A DNA stretch of 64,000 nucleotides from Enterobacter cloacae complex sp. ECNIH7 (GTDB taxonomy: Bacteria > Pseudomonadota > Gammaproteobacteria > Enterobacterales > Enterobacteriaceae). The notes beneath the pieces were generated by a model. It was not told the origin of the DNA. It saw only the letters and a program-made list of their open reading frames with translations, and did not search any database. Location: assembly GCF_002208095.1 (NCBI RefSeq), contig NZ_CP017990.1:930001-994000 (forward strand). The letters run 5' to 3'. A program made the translations under genes and the position numbers. Position 1 is the stretch's first letter; each line of letters opens with the position of its first letter. This document shows, one piece after another, positions 43,075 through 52,100 of the stretch.

Positions 43075-44679
43075 ATGATGACCAAAGCGCTTGATTTTAC
43101 GTCCGGTTACGCTTCACGCCGCCCGCCAATGATGGGCCGTAACGCCGTCGCCACGTCGCAGCCGCTGGCGGCACAGGCGGGAATGAAAATGCTGCAGCTG
43201 GGCGGCAACGCCGTTGATGCGGCCATTGCCGCCGCGATGGCGCTGACGGTGGTTGAGCCGACCGGCAACGGGATCGGCAGCGACGCCTTTGCCATCGTCT
43301 GGGACGGTGAAAAGCTGCACGGCCTGAACGCGTCCGGTCGTTCGCCTGCGAGCTGGCATGCGGATCTGTTTGCCGGAAAAACCGCGGTGCCGGAAATTGG
43401 CTGGGACGCGGTGACCGTGCCGGGCGCGGTATCCGGCTGGGTGGCGCTGGCGGAACGCTTCGGCACGCTGCCGCTGACCACGCTGGCGCAGCCTGCCATT
43501 GACTACGCGCGCAACGGTTTCCCTGTCTCCCCGCTGATTGGCCATCTCTGGCAGCGCGGCTATAGCAAGCTGAAAGATCAGCCGGGTTTTAGCGCCTGTT
43601 TCGCGCCGGAAGGCCGCGCCCCGCGCGTGGGGGAAATCTTCCGTAACCCGGCGCAGGCGAACTCGCTGGAGCTGATTGCTCGCACCAACGGTGAAGCCTT
43701 TTACCGCGGCGAGCTGTCGCAGAAAATTGCCGCTTTCGCCAAAGAACACGGCGCACACCTGACGGCTGAAGATCTGGCAAACCATCGCGTGGACTGGGTA
43801 GAGCTGCTGTCGCGCGACTTCGCGGGCGGTTCGGTGCAGGAATTGCCGCCAAATGGCCAGGGGATCGCCACGCTGATTGCGCTCGGCATTCTGGAGCAGT
43901 GCGGCATTGAGCAGCATCATCCGGATTCCGTGCAGTCCCTGCACCTGTCCATTGAGGCGATGAAGCTGGCGCTGGCGGATCTCGACCGCTACGTGGCGGA
44001 TGAAGACCATATGGCGTTCGCGGCAAAAGAGCTGCTGAGCGACCATTATCTGAAGTCGCGCGCGGCGCTTATCAATCACGAGCACGCCTCTGATTTCATT
44101 TACGGTTCCCCGACGCAGAGCGGCACGGTCTACATCAGCACCGCTGACGCCAGCGGAATGATGGTGTCGTTTATTCAGTCCAACTACATGGGCTTCGGTT
44201 CAGGCATTGTGGTGCCGGATACGGGGATCAGCCTGCAAAACCGGGGCTGCGGCTTTGTGCTGGATCCAAAGCACCCGAACGCGCTGGCGGGCAGCAAGCG
44301 ACCGTTCCACACCATCATTCCGGGCTTTGCGATGGACGGCAACGGCCAGCCGCTGATGTCCTTCGGCGTGATGGGCGGCCCGATGCAGGCGCAGGGGCAC
44401 ATGCAGATGGCGCTGCGCATTATGCTGCACGGGCAAAACCCACAGGCGGCAATTGATGCCCCGCGCTGGCGCGTGGTGCAGGGCAGGGAGGTGATCGTTG
44501 AATCGACCTTCGATCGCAATACTATCGCCGCGCTGCGCGAGCGGGGGCATCAGATCGTGGTGGAAGATCCGCTTCAGGATTACAACTTCGGCGGTGCACA
44601 GGTGATTTACCGCCTGCCGGAAGGCCACTACGTGGCCGCGACGGAAAGCCGCAAAGACGGGCAGGCGCTGGTGAGTTAA
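43075..44679 (+). CDS. Gamma-glutamyltransferase-family enzyme (cytoplasmic, substrate unknown)
   Basis: 534 residues, Ntn-hydrolase of the GGT family: made as a proenzyme that self-cleaves before a threonine. The nucleophile is predicted as Thr351 in SGTVYISTADASG; classical GGT has TTHYS at this place, so the active-site edge differs. PLAAQAGMKMLQLGGNAVDA, the GFGSGIVVPDTGISLQNRG region and GVMGGPMQAQGH are family landmarks. No signal peptide, unlike periplasmic E. coli Ggt, so it would act after import. Related enzymes hydrolyse gamma-glutamyl compounds, cephalosporins or oxamate (HpxW). Last gene of the cluster. Confidence 0.85.
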   Translation: MMTKALDFTSGYASRRPPMMGRNAVATSQPLAAQAGMKMLQLGGNAVDAAIAAAMALTVVEPTGNGIGSDAFAIVWDGEKLHGLNASGRSPASWHADLFAGKTAVPEIGWDAVTVPGAVSGWVALAERFGTLPLTTLAQPAIDYARNGFPVSPLIGHLWQRGYSKLKDQPGFSACFAPEGRAPRVGEIFRNPAQANSLELIARTNGEAFYRGELSQKIAAFAKEHGAHLTAEDLANHRVDWVELLSRDFAGGSVQELPPNGQGIATLIALGILEQCGIEQHHPDSVQSLHLSIEAMKLALADLDRYVADEDHMAFAAKELLSDHYLKSRAALINHEHASDFIYGSPTQSGTVYISTADASGMMVSFIQSNYMGFGSGIVVPDTGISLQNRGCGFVLDPKHPNALAGSKRPFHTIIPGFAMDGNGQPLMSFGVMGGPMQAQGHMQMALRIMLHGQNPQAAIDAPRWRVVQGREVIVESTFDRNTIAALRERGHQIVVEDPLQDYNFGGAQVIYRLPEGHYVAATESRKDGQALVS

Positions 44680-44744
44680 TGATTTATCCTTCCTCTCCCA
44701 AAGGGGCTGAGGGGTCCTCATAAAATAATGCCTGCACGGACGCC

Positions 44745-44768
44745 CCCCTCTCCCTTGAGGGAGAGGGG
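44745..44768. repeat. CCCCTCTCCC palindrome between the GGT-like gene and yafV
   Basis: CCCCTCTCCC-TTGA-GGGAGAGGGG, a 10-bp perfect stem, followed by CGGGGTGAGGGG. The same element occurs near 58004 with a three-base loop. It lies between two convergent genes and may stop transcription or protect 3' ends. A partial copy (TCCTCTCCCAAAGGGGCTGAGGGG) precedes it. Confidence 0.75.
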
Positions 44769-44786
44769 CGGGGTGAGGGGAACATT

Positions 44787-45557
44787 TCACCCAATGCTAA
44801 ACGGATCCGCATCCTGCCACGCCGGAAACTTCTCGCGATACTCCTGCAGCGCCGTCAGCGACAGCTCCGCATCAATGCGCGTCGCCTGATGCGGCTCGGC
44901 GGTGGCAATGATCTCGCCCTGCGGATTCACTACCCGGCTGTCGCCGCGGTAGTGATGCCCGTTGCCGTCGGTTCCCACGCGGTTGCAGCCCACCACGTAC
45001 GCCTGGTTCTCAATCGCGCGCGCCACCAGCAGCGACTGCCAGTGCAGGGAGCGCGGTGCGGGCCAGTTGGCAACATACAGCGCCAGGTCGTAATCGTTGC
45101 GGTTGCGCGACCACACCGGGAAGCGCAGGTCGTAGCAAACCAGCGGCAAAATACGCCAGCCGCGCCACTCGAACACCACGCGTTCGTGACCCGCTTCATA
45201 GTGATGATGCTCATCCGCCATGCGGAACAGGTGGCGTTTATCGTAAAAATGCACTTTCCCTTCCGGCTCCACCAACAGGAAGCGGTTCACCGGCCCGCGA
45301 TCCGTTTGCAGGGCGGCGCTCCCGGCGATCAGCGCGTTGGTCTGCTGCGCTTTGGCGTGCATCCAGGCGACCACCTCATCCTGCGGCATTGACTGCTGTG
45401 CCGCTCCCATGGCGAAGCCGGTTGTGAACATCTCCGGCAGGACAATCACATCACGCCCGGTAATCTCTTCCAGTTGACGATCAAAGTGGCGCAGGTTGGC
45501 GGGGCCATCCATCCACACTAAAGGTTGCTGCAAAATCGAAATCTTCAAACCAGGCAC
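44787..45557 (-). CDS. yafV: Omega-amidase YafV (nitrilase family)
   Basis: C-N hydrolase that deaminates alpha-ketoglutaramate and similar omega-amides, a metabolite-repair role. 256 residues, GTG start. Nitrilase triad: Glu42 in LPEMFTTGF, Lys107 in FYDKRHLF, Cys141 in PLVCYDLRFPVW. Conserved position before fadE in enterobacteria; ivy, which lies between them in E. coli, is absent. Its chemistry (amide nitrogen release) parallels that of the adjacent GGT-like gene, but the two are convergent and not co-transcribed. Confidence 0.94.
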   Translation of the reverse strand: MPGLKISILQQPLVWMDGPANLRHFDRQLEEITGRDVIVLPEMFTTGFAMGAAQQSMPQDEVVAWMHAKAQQTNALIAGSAALQTDRGPVNRFLLVEPEGKVHFYDKRHLFRMADEHHHYEAGHERVVFEWRGWRILPLVCYDLRFPVWSRNRNDYDLALYVANWPAPRSLHWQSLLVARAIENQAYVVGCNRVGTDGNGHHYRGDSRVVNPQGEIIATAEPHQATRIDAELSLTALQEYREKFPAWQDADPFSIG

Positions 45558-45622
45558 GATACAGACTCCTCAAACGACCGCTTTTTGACACTTTAGCACG
45601 TCATTACGAGAAAATGTGGCAA

Positions 45623-45651
45623 TAAAAAACCCCGCGCGGGGCGGGGTTTGT
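45623..45651 (-). terminator. Terminator after fadE
   Basis: On the minus strand ACAAACCCCGC, short loop, GCGGGGTTTTTTATT; a strong stem with a T-run 15 nt past the fadE stop. Confidence 0.85.
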
Positions 45652-45665
45652 ATAAGCGAAACGCG

Positions 45666-48110
45666 TTACGCCGCTTCAGGCTTGCGGTGCTTCTCCGGCA
45701 GCTTTACCGGCTGCGTCGCCAGCTCGTCCGGTTCGAAATCATCCACGTTAATGCTGCGCAGACGGCTCTCTTCGGCTTTCACCAGCAGAGCGGCTTCATC
45801 TTTATTGATAATGCCGCCGGCCAGCGCCTGTTTTGCCAGTTCGTCCAGACGGGTAAACGGCAGGTTTTTGCCCAGCTGTTTACAGATTTTCTGGTGAATC
45901 GGATCGGCAGCCATCACGTCCAGCAGCGCCTCTTCCAGCAGACCCACCGGGTTATGCGGCGTCGGCGTCAGATACTGACCACGACCGATACGGGAGCGGG
46001 TTGCGCTCGGTACCTGCAGGATCTTCGCCACCTTGTGGTCCAGCTTGTCGGACGGCGCCAGATGGTGACGACCGGTCGGGAAGATCACCGCGCGCAGAGC
46101 GCCCGCCACGAAGCGGTTCGGGAAGTTCGCCAGCAGGTCGTCAATCGCCTGTTCAGCCTGATACATCGCATCCTGAACGCCCCAGTGCACCAGCGGCAGA
46201 TCCGCTTCCTGACGGCCTTCATCGTCGTAACGCTTCAGGACCGCAGAGGCCAGGAAGATCTGGCTCAGCACATCCCCCAGACGGGCAGAAATACGCTCGC
46301 GACGCTTCAGGCTACCGCCCAGCACCGCCATGGAGACGTCAGACAGCAGAGCCAGGTTGGCGCTAAGACGGTTCAGATGCTGGTAGTAACGTTTGGTCGC
46401 ATCGCCGGTCGGCGTCGCGCTGGTAAGACCGCGCGTCAGGCCCAGCCAGAAGCTGCGCACCTTGTTGCTGCCCACGTGACCGATATGTTTGAAGAGCAGC
46501 TTATCGAAGGCATCCACGTCGTTGTTCTGCGCGGCAGCCATCTCTTCCAGCACGTACGGATGGCAGCGGATTGCGCCCTGACCGAAGATCATCATGCTGC
46601 GGGTCAGGATGTTTGCCCCTTCCACGGTGATGGCAATCGGTGCGCCCTGATAGCCGCGCGCCAGGAAGTTGCCTTCGCCGAGCATAATGCCTTTACCGCC
46701 CGCGATATCCATCGCGTCAATGATCGACTGCTGCGCGCGGTGGGTACAGTGATACTTCACAATCGCGGACAGCACGGCCGGTTTTTCGCCCAGCATAATA
46801 CCGTAGGTAATCAGAGAAGCCGCGGCATCCATCACGTAGGCGTTGCCCGCGATACGCGCCAGCGGCTCTTCGATACCTTCCATCTTGCCGATGGAGATTT
46901 TGAACTGACGGCGGATATGAGCGTAAGCGCCAATCCCCATCGCGACCGACTTCAGACCGCCGGTTGAGTTCGACGGCAGGGTAATGCCGCGGCCCACGGA
47001 CAGACATTCCACCAGCATACGCCAGCCCTGACCGGCCATTTTCGGACCGCCGATGATGTAGTCAATCGGCACAAAGATGTCCTGACCGCGGGTCGGACCG
47101 TTCTGGAACGGCACGTTCAGCGGGAAGTGACGACGACCAATTTCAACGCCTGGGGTAGAAGTTGGGATCAGCGCGCAGGTAATGCCCAGATCTTCTTCAC
47201 CGCCCAGCAGTTTTTCCGGGTCAGAGAGCTTAAAGGCCAGACCCAGCACGGTGGCGATTGGCGCCAGGGTGATATAACGCTTGTTCCAGGTCAGGCGCAT
47301 GCCCAGCACCTGCTCGCCCTGCCACTCGCCCATGCAGACCACGCCGGTGTCCGGGATCGCGCCTGCATCGGAGCCCGCTTCCGGGCTGGTCAGCGCGAAG
47401 CATGGGATTTCCTGACCGCGTGCCAGACGCGGCAGGTAGTGATCTTTCTGCTCTTCGGTACCGTAATGCTGCAGCAGTTCGCCCGGGCCTAAGGAGTTAG
47501 GCACGCCAACGGTAATCGCCAGAATCCCGGAGACGCCTGCCAGCTTTTGCAGGACGCGAGCCTGAGCGTAAGCGGAGAATTCCAGACCGCCGTACTCTTT
47601 CTTGATGATCATCGCGAAGAAGCGATGTTCTTTCAGATACGCCCACAGCTCTGGCGGCAGATCGGCCATTTCATGGGTGATGGCAAAGTCGTTGGCCATA
47701 CGGCACGCTTCTTCCACCGGGCCGTCAATAAAGGCCTGTTCTTCAGCGGTCAGGCGCGGCTGCGGATAGTTATGCAGCTTTTTCCAGTCCGGGTTGCCCT
47801 GGAACAGATCGCCTTCCCACCAGGTGGTGCCCGCATCAATCGCTTCTTTCTCGGTGCGCGACATTGGCGGCATCACTTTGCGGAAGCCTTTGAACACCGG
47901 CGCAGAGATCATTGATTTACGCATCGGGGCAAGGTTAAACGGCAGAAGAATGATGGCAAGAGGGACTAAAAGCCAGATATTCCAGAGGCCTGCGGCGCCA
48001 AGCGCAGCCGTCCAGGCCAGAAGAATCAGGCTGCTCAGGAATAAACTCACGCGGTGATAGAACAACACACCGAGCAGAACAACGGTTGCGAGAATGCTCA
48101 AAATCATCAT
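45666..48110 (-). CDS. fadE: Acyl-CoA dehydrogenase FadE
   Basis: FAD enzyme for the first step of fatty acid beta-oxidation. 814 residues, the E. coli length. Two or three N-terminal transmembrane segments (about 1-60, [16 protein letters not shown] and [12 protein letters not shown]) anchor it to the membrane. The acyl-CoA dehydrogenase core has [17 protein letters not shown] for flavin and substrate contact, then a C-terminal extension (DUF1974, about 500-800). A FadR operator overlaps its leader, so repression is lifted by long-chain acyl-CoA. Divergent from gmhA. Confidence 0.97.
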   Translation of the reverse strand: MMILSILATVVLLGVLFYHRVSLFLSSLILLAWTAALGAAGLWNIWLLVPLAIILLPFNLAPMRKSMISAPVFKGFRKVMPPMSRTEKEAIDAGTTWWEGDLFQGNPDWKKLHNYPQPRLTAEEQAFIDGPVEEACRMANDFAITHEMADLPPELWAYLKEHRFFAMIIKKEYGGLEFSAYAQARVLQKLAGVSGILAITVGVPNSLGPGELLQHYGTEEQKDHYLPRLARGQEIPCFALTSPEAGSDAGAIPDTGVVCMGEWQGEQVLGMRLTWNKRYITLAPIATVLGLAFKLSDPEKLLGGEEDLGITCALIPTSTPGVEIGRRHFPLNVPFQNGPTRGQDIFVPIDYIIGGPKMAGQGWRMLVECLSVGRGITLPSNSTGGLKSVAMGIGAYAHIRRQFKISIGKMEGIEEPLARIAGNAYVMDAAASLITYGIMLGEKPAVLSAIVKYHCTHRAQQSIIDAMDIAGGKGIMLGEGNFLARGYQGAPIAITVEGANILTRSMMIFGQGAIRCHPYVLEEMAAAQNNDVDAFDKLLFKHIGHVGSNKVRSFWLGLTRGLTSATPTGDATKRYYQHLNRLSANLALLSDVSMAVLGGSLKRRERISARLGDVLSQIFLASAVLKRYDDEGRQEADLPLVHWGVQDAMYQAEQAIDDLLANFPNRFVAGALRAVIFPTGRHHLAPSDKLDHKVAKILQVPSATRSRIGRGQYLTPTPHNPVGLLEEALLDVMAADPIHQKICKQLGKNLPFTRLDELAKQALAGGIINKDEAALLVKAEESRLRSINVDDFEPDELATQPVKLPEKHRKPEAA

Positions 48111-48132
48111 AAAGAAAAGCTCCCTTGCTTGT

Positions 48133-48149
48133 AGGAGGTCTGACCACTT
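48133..48149 (-). promoter_or_regulatory. FadR operator upstream of fadE
   Basis: AGGAGGTCTGACCACTT fits the FadR consensus ANCTGGTCNGACCNGTT at all but three defined positions, with the core GGTCNGACC intact. It lies 22 nt upstream of the fadE start codon. Confidence 0.8.
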
Positions 48150-48349
48150 GTGATGATATGGTTGTAGTTGATGTTATTTCCTTTAGCAATGTGTTTACAA
48201 AATAATTACAACCTGGTTCACATTGTTCGCGTTTTAGCCGGCACAAAAAATCAAAACGCCGGACGTTTCGCATGGCTTTAGCTTCTCGCTTTTCCCGCTA
48301 TCCGGTACACTCCACTGTGTTATTTCATCAATACTGAAGGATTATCCTC

Positions 48350-48928
48350 ATGTACCAGGATCTTATTCGTAACGAACTGAACGAAGCGGCGGAAACGCTG
48401 GCGAACTTTCTGAAAGATGATGCCAATATTCACGCTATTCAGCGCGCAGCGGTCCTGCTTGCCGACAGCTTCAAAGCCGGTGGCAAAGTGCTCTCCTGCG
48501 GTAACGGCGGTTCCCACTGTGACGCTATGCACTTCGCAGAAGAGCTGACCGGACGCTATCGCGAAAACCGTCCGGGCTACCCGGCGATTGCGATTTCCGA
48601 CGTGAGCCACATCTCCTGCGTAGGCAACGACTTCGGTTACGACCACATCTTCTCCCGCTACGTTGAAGCCGTAGGCCGTGAAGGCGACGTGCTGCTGGGG
48701 ATCTCTACTTCTGGCAACTCCGGCAACGTGATCAAAGCGATCGCCGCCGCGCGTGAAAAAGGGATGAAGGTCATCACCCTGACCGGTAAAGATGGCGGTA
48801 AGATGGACGGTACAGCGGATGTCGAAATTCGCGTTCCGCACTTCGGTTATGCTGACCGTATTCAGGAAATTCACATCAAAGTGATCCACATCCTGATTCA
48901 GCTGATCGAAAAAGAGATGGTTAAGTAA
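48350..48928 (+). CDS. gmhA: Sedoheptulose 7-phosphate isomerase GmhA (LpcA)
   Basis: Converts sedoheptulose 7-phosphate to D-glycero-D-manno-heptose 7-phosphate, the first step of ADP-heptose synthesis. 192 residues, SIS domain. Phosphate-binding loops [18 protein letters not shown] and [14 protein letters not shown], plus the C-terminal [13 protein letters not shown], match the family; His and Glu residues in these loops carry the isomerisation. The pathway partner gmhB is at 20961 in this window. Confidence 0.97.
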   Translation: MYQDLIRNELNEAAETLANFLKDDANIHAIQRAAVLLADSFKAGGKVLSCGNGGSHCDAMHFAEELTGRYRENRPGYPAIAISDVSHISCVGNDFGYDHIFSRYVEAVGREGDVLLGISTSGNSGNVIKAIAAAREKGMKVITLTGKDGGKMDGTADVEIRVPHFGYADRIQEIHIKVIHILIQLIEKEMVK

Positions 48929-48935
48929 GACTTCG

Positions 48936-48960
48936 CTGGGGGGCTTCGGTGCCCCCCGCT
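48936..48960 (+). other. GC-rich hairpin between gmhA and yafJ
   Basis: GGGGGGC, loop TTCGGT-type, GCCCCCC. A very stable stem but followed by TGTTGTGG, not a T-run, so it is not a typical terminator. It ends 16 nt before the yafJ start and just upstream of its GGAGG, so it may separate gmhA from yafJ expression. Confidence 0.5.
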
Positions 48961-48976
48961 GTTGTGGAGGTATTTT

Positions 48977-49744
48977 ATGTGCGAACTGCTCGGGATGAGC
49001 GCCAATGTGCCAACCGATATCTGCTTTAGCTTCACCGGGCTGGTTCAGCGCGGTGGAGGAACCGGGCCGCATAAAGACGGCTGGGGCATCACCTTCTACG
49101 AAGGCAAAGGGTGTCGCACGTTCAAAGATCCACAGCCCAGCTTTAACTCACCTATTGCCAAACTGGTGCAGGACTACCCGATCAAGTCCCGCTCGGTAAT
49201 CGCCCACATCCGTCAGGCTAACCGTGGCGAAGTAGCGCTGGAAAATACCCATCCGTTTACCCGCGAGCTGTGGGGCCGAAACTGGACCTACGCGCACAAC
49301 GGGCAGCTAACGGGCTATAAGTCGCTGGAGACGGGCAATTTCCGCCCGGTCGGCGAAACGGACAGCGAAAAAGCCTTCTGCTGGCTGCTGCACAAGCTGA
49401 CGGAGCGCTATCCCCGCACGCCCGGCAACATGACTGCCGTATTCAAATACATCGCGACGCTGGCGTCTGAACTGCGTGAAAAAGGCGTGTTCAACATGCT
49501 GCTCTCTGACGGCCGCTATGTGATGGCGTTCTGCTCGACGAATCTGTTCTGGATCACCCGCCGTGCGCCGTTTGGCGTTGCGACGCTGCTCGATCAGGAT
49601 GTGGAGATAGACTTTCAGAAGGAGACCACACCGAACGATGTGGTCACTGTTATCGCAACGCAGCCGCTGACGGGCAACGAAACCTGGCAAAAGATTATGC
49701 CAGGCGAGTGGAAGCTATTTTGTCTCGGGGACCGTGTAATTTGA
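48977..49744 (+). CDS. yafJ: Class II glutamine amidotransferase-like protein YafJ
   Basis: 255 residues from the ATG after GTGGAGG; an in-frame upstream start adds five residues but would bury the catalytic cysteine. Ntn-hydrolase with predicted nucleophile Cys2 ([10 protein letters not shown]). Conserved [19 protein letters not shown] and [19 protein letters not shown] regions are those of glutaminase domains in GATase type II enzymes. No synthase domain is attached and the partner or substrate is unknown. Its last 30 nt overlap the end of yafK on the other strand. Confidence 0.92.
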   Translation: MCELLGMSANVPTDICFSFTGLVQRGGGTGPHKDGWGITFYEGKGCRTFKDPQPSFNSPIAKLVQDYPIKSRSVIAHIRQANRGEVALENTHPFTRELWGRNWTYAHNGQLTGYKSLETGNFRPVGETDSEKAFCWLLHKLTERYPRTPGNMTAVFKYIATLASELREKGVFNMLLSDGRYVMAFCSTNLFWITRRAPFGVATLLDQDVEIDFQKETTPNDVVTVIATQPLTGNETWQKIMPGEWKLFCLGDRVI

Positions 49745-50455
49745 CGCCAGCTGCGGGTGGACGACTTCGTGGCTCAGCGGTTTGCTGACCACGTAACGGC
49801 CATCGACGATAGAGACCACCGGTGGCTTGTGGGTCTGCTCAAAGTAGTCGTAACCCGGCTTCAGCTGTTTCCAGAAATCCGCGTAGTATGAGTACTTGTG
49901 ACGCGCCATGTTGGCGTCCGTCATGCGGAACGGATAGATGCTGACCTGTACGTTAGGCTGCCCAAAGACCAGCGCGCCCGTCACGAACTGGAAAATCTCA
50001 TCAATGCCGGAGTCGGTCATCGCATAACAGCCGATAGACACGCAGGCACCGTGGATCATCAGATATTTACCTTCATAACCGTGTGCACGGTCATAGGCAT
50101 TCGGGAAGCCGATGTTGATGGCTTTATAAAAGCGGCTGTCAGGCTTGAGCTGGCTGCGCTGAACGTTGTAGAACCCTTCCGGACTTTTGAAATCGCCCTG
50201 ACGCTGTTTTGGCCCCAGTCCGCCGGAGTAGTTACAAATTTTGTAACTATCAAGCAGCTGATATGTCTCGCCCATTTTGACAAACAGATCGAGAGTGCGC
50301 TCTTCCTTGAAGATCTGAATATAAACCGGCGATCCCATTAACTGCTGTTTATATTCCTTGCTGACCGGCGTCGTTGAGCTATTACTGCTGAGCAGTCCGG
50401 CAAACGACATGCACGGCATCAGAAGCATCGCAATGAACAATGCGATTTTACGCAT
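49715..50455 (-). CDS. yafK: L,D-transpeptidase-family peptidoglycan-Lpp amidase YafK (DpaA)
   Basis: Periplasmic YkuD-domain protein; in E. coli it was shown to detach Braun lipoprotein from peptidoglycan rather than to attach it. 246 residues. Signal peptide [14 protein letters not shown], then the YkuD domain with the HGxxxxxxSxGC-type motif [13 protein letters not shown] bearing the catalytic cysteine. The tail after residue 190 is family-specific. The 3' end overlaps yafJ by 30 bp in convergent orientation. Confidence 0.92.
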   Translation of the reverse strand: MRKIALFIAMLLMPCMSFAGLLSSNSSTTPVSKEYKQQLMGSPVYIQIFKEERTLDLFVKMGETYQLLDSYKICNYSGGLGPKQRQGDFKSPEGFYNVQRSQLKPDSRFYKAINIGFPNAYDRAHGYEGKYLMIHGACVSIGCYAMTDSGIDEIFQFVTGALVFGQPNVQVSIYPFRMTDANMARHKYSYYADFWKQLKPGYDYFEQTHKPPVVSIVDGRYVVSKPLSHEVVHPQLASNYTVPETK

Positions 50456-50702
50456 ACTACTAGTTCCTTGATAAAACCATGACCAACTTGCCAGGACGGC
50501 AAAAGAGACCCGAAATCAGATTATTCTGTTAGGAGCGCTCACATTAGCACCGCTATAGATTTTCGCAAGAGCCGGGCGGTGAGTTTACAAATTAGTTTTA
50601 CTTTATAAACCATCAAAATTGCGATGGCTCCAGGAACTTTGCGCATTAGCTCGCAATTTGGCGCGCGCGACGGCGGATTCCCTGCCCGCGGGAAGGGGAA
50701 AA

Positions 50703-50711
50703 TGTTACACT
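50703..50711 (+). promoter_or_regulatory. Possible extended -10 element for nqrA
   Basis: TGTTACACT has the TGn motif joined to a TACACT -10 hexamer, about 36 nt before the nqrA start. A GC-rich hairpin-like stretch (CCCTGCCCGCGGGAAGGGG) lies just upstream. No good -35 is seen. Confidence 0.42.
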
Positions 50712-50753
50712 TTGCGCCCACTGGATTGTTGTTCATGGAAACCTGCTAACCAC

Positions 50754-52097
50754 ATGTTTAAAATTAAAAAAGGACTTGATCTGCCGATTGCAGGCGTGCC
50801 AGCGCAGCACGTTTCGACAGGCGCAAGTGTCCGTCATGTCGCCATTTTGGGCGAAGACTACCTGGGTATGCGTCCTTCAATGCTGGTACAGGAGGGCGAA
50901 CGCGTTATCAAAGGACAGGCGCTCTTTGAGGACAAAAAAAATCCCGGCGTGATGTTTACGGCCCCCGCGAGCGGCACCGTTGTGGCCATCAACCGTGGCG
51001 AACGGCGCGTTCTGCAGTCGGTGGTTATCCGCATTGAGGGCGATGAAAAGCGTGAATTTGCCCATTACGACATAGCAGAACTCGCGTCGCTGAACCGTGA
51101 CGCCGTTCAGAATCAGCTCCTGGCGTCCGGTTTATGGACCGCGCTTCGTACGCGCCCCTTCAGCAAATCCCCTGTTCCGGGCACGGAACCGGCCGCGATT
51201 TTCGTCACGGCCATCGACACCAACCCGCTCAGCGTGGACCCGGAACCGGTTATCCTGGCGCAGCGAAAAGCTTTTGATGCAGGACTCACAATTCTAACCC
51301 GCCTCACGCCCGGAAAAGTGCACGTTTGTCAGGCCGGCGGCGGCAAGCCTGGCGGCCATCCGCTGGGGCAGGTCACGTTTAATGAATTTTCTGGCCCGCA
51401 TCCGGCGGGGCTGGCCGGGACGCACATCCATTTCCTTGAGCCAGTCAGCCTGACGAAACAGGTCTGGCACCTTAATTATCAGGACGTCATCGCCATCGGT
51501 AAGCTCTTTACTACGGGTGAACTCTGCGCTGAACGGATAATCGCCATCGGCGGACCGCAGGCTGCAAATCCGCGCCTGGTGAAGACGCTGCTGGGCGCTG
51601 ACATCAACGAACTGCTGGTGGGGGAAACGAAAGAGGGCGAAAACCGCCTGATTTCCGGATCGGTCCTCAGCGGTCGCCATGCTGCCAATGCGCACGCGTA
51701 CCTGGGACGTTTCCATTTGCAGGTCAGCATTGTGCAGGAAGGGCGGGAGAAAGAGCTGTTTGGCTGGGTTCTGCCAGGCGCAGAAAAATACTCCGTCACC
51801 CGAACCACGCTGGGCCACTTCCTGCGTAATAAGCTGTTTAACTTCTCAACCAGCACGCACGGTGGCGAGCGCGCCATGGTCCCGATTGGCAACTACGAGC
51901 GCGTCATGCCGCTGGATATTCTTCCCACCGTGCTGCTGCGCGATCTTCTGGCCGGCGATACCGACGGCGCGCAGGCGCTGGGCTGTCTGGAGCTTGACGA
52001 AGAAGATCTGGCGCTCTGTACCTATGTCTGTCCGGGCAAATACGAATATGGACCGGTATTGCGCGAGGTGTTAACCCGCATTGAGCAGGAAGGATAA
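50754..52097 (+). CDS. nqrA: Na(+)-translocating NADH:quinone reductase subunit A
   Basis: Peripheral subunit of the Na+-pumping respiratory NADH dehydrogenase, involved in the ubiquinone side of the reaction. 447 residues from [12 protein letters not shown]; the frame extends 45 codons upstream without family similarity. KGLDLPIAG, a biotinyl/lipoyl-like loop [18 protein letters not shown] and the C-terminal [12 protein letters not shown] are typical. First of seven closely spaced genes. In E. coli K-12 this locus carries no nqr genes. Confidence 0.96.
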   Translation: MFKIKKGLDLPIAGVPAQHVSTGASVRHVAILGEDYLGMRPSMLVQEGERVIKGQALFEDKKNPGVMFTAPASGTVVAINRGERRVLQSVVIRIEGDEKREFAHYDIAELASLNRDAVQNQLLASGLWTALRTRPFSKSPVPGTEPAAIFVTAIDTNPLSVDPEPVILAQRKAFDAGLTILTRLTPGKVHVCQAGGGKPGGHPLGQVTFNEFSGPHPAGLAGTHIHFLEPVSLTKQVWHLNYQDVIAIGKLFTTGELCAERIIAIGGPQAANPRLVKTLLGADINELLVGETKEGENRLISGSVLSGRHAANAHAYLGRFHLQVSIVQEGREKELFGWVLPGAEKYSVTRTTLGHFLRNKLFNFSTSTHGGERAMVPIGNYERVMPLDILPTVLLRDLLAGDTDGAQALGCLELDEEDLALCTYVCPGKYEYGPVLREVLTRIEQEG

Positions 52098-52100
52098 CCG

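Noticed and set aside
43114..44085. 323-codon open frame on the minus strand
   Set aside because: Antisense to the GGT-like gene, Arg/Gln/His-rich, no start signal or domain.
43075..44679. Naming the GGT-like gene ggt or hpxW
   Set aside because: The active-site motif and lack of signal peptide differ from Ggt, and the genes that accompany hpxW are absent. Symbol left empty.
36449..44786. Integrated prophage or integrative element at aspV
   Set aside because: No integrase, phage or conjugation gene and no repeat of the tRNA 3' end at the far border. An ancient acquisition remains possible but is not shown.
45648..46967. 439-codon open frame on the plus strand
   Set aside because: Antisense to fadE, of low-complexity His/Arg/Gln composition typical of reverse-frame translation.
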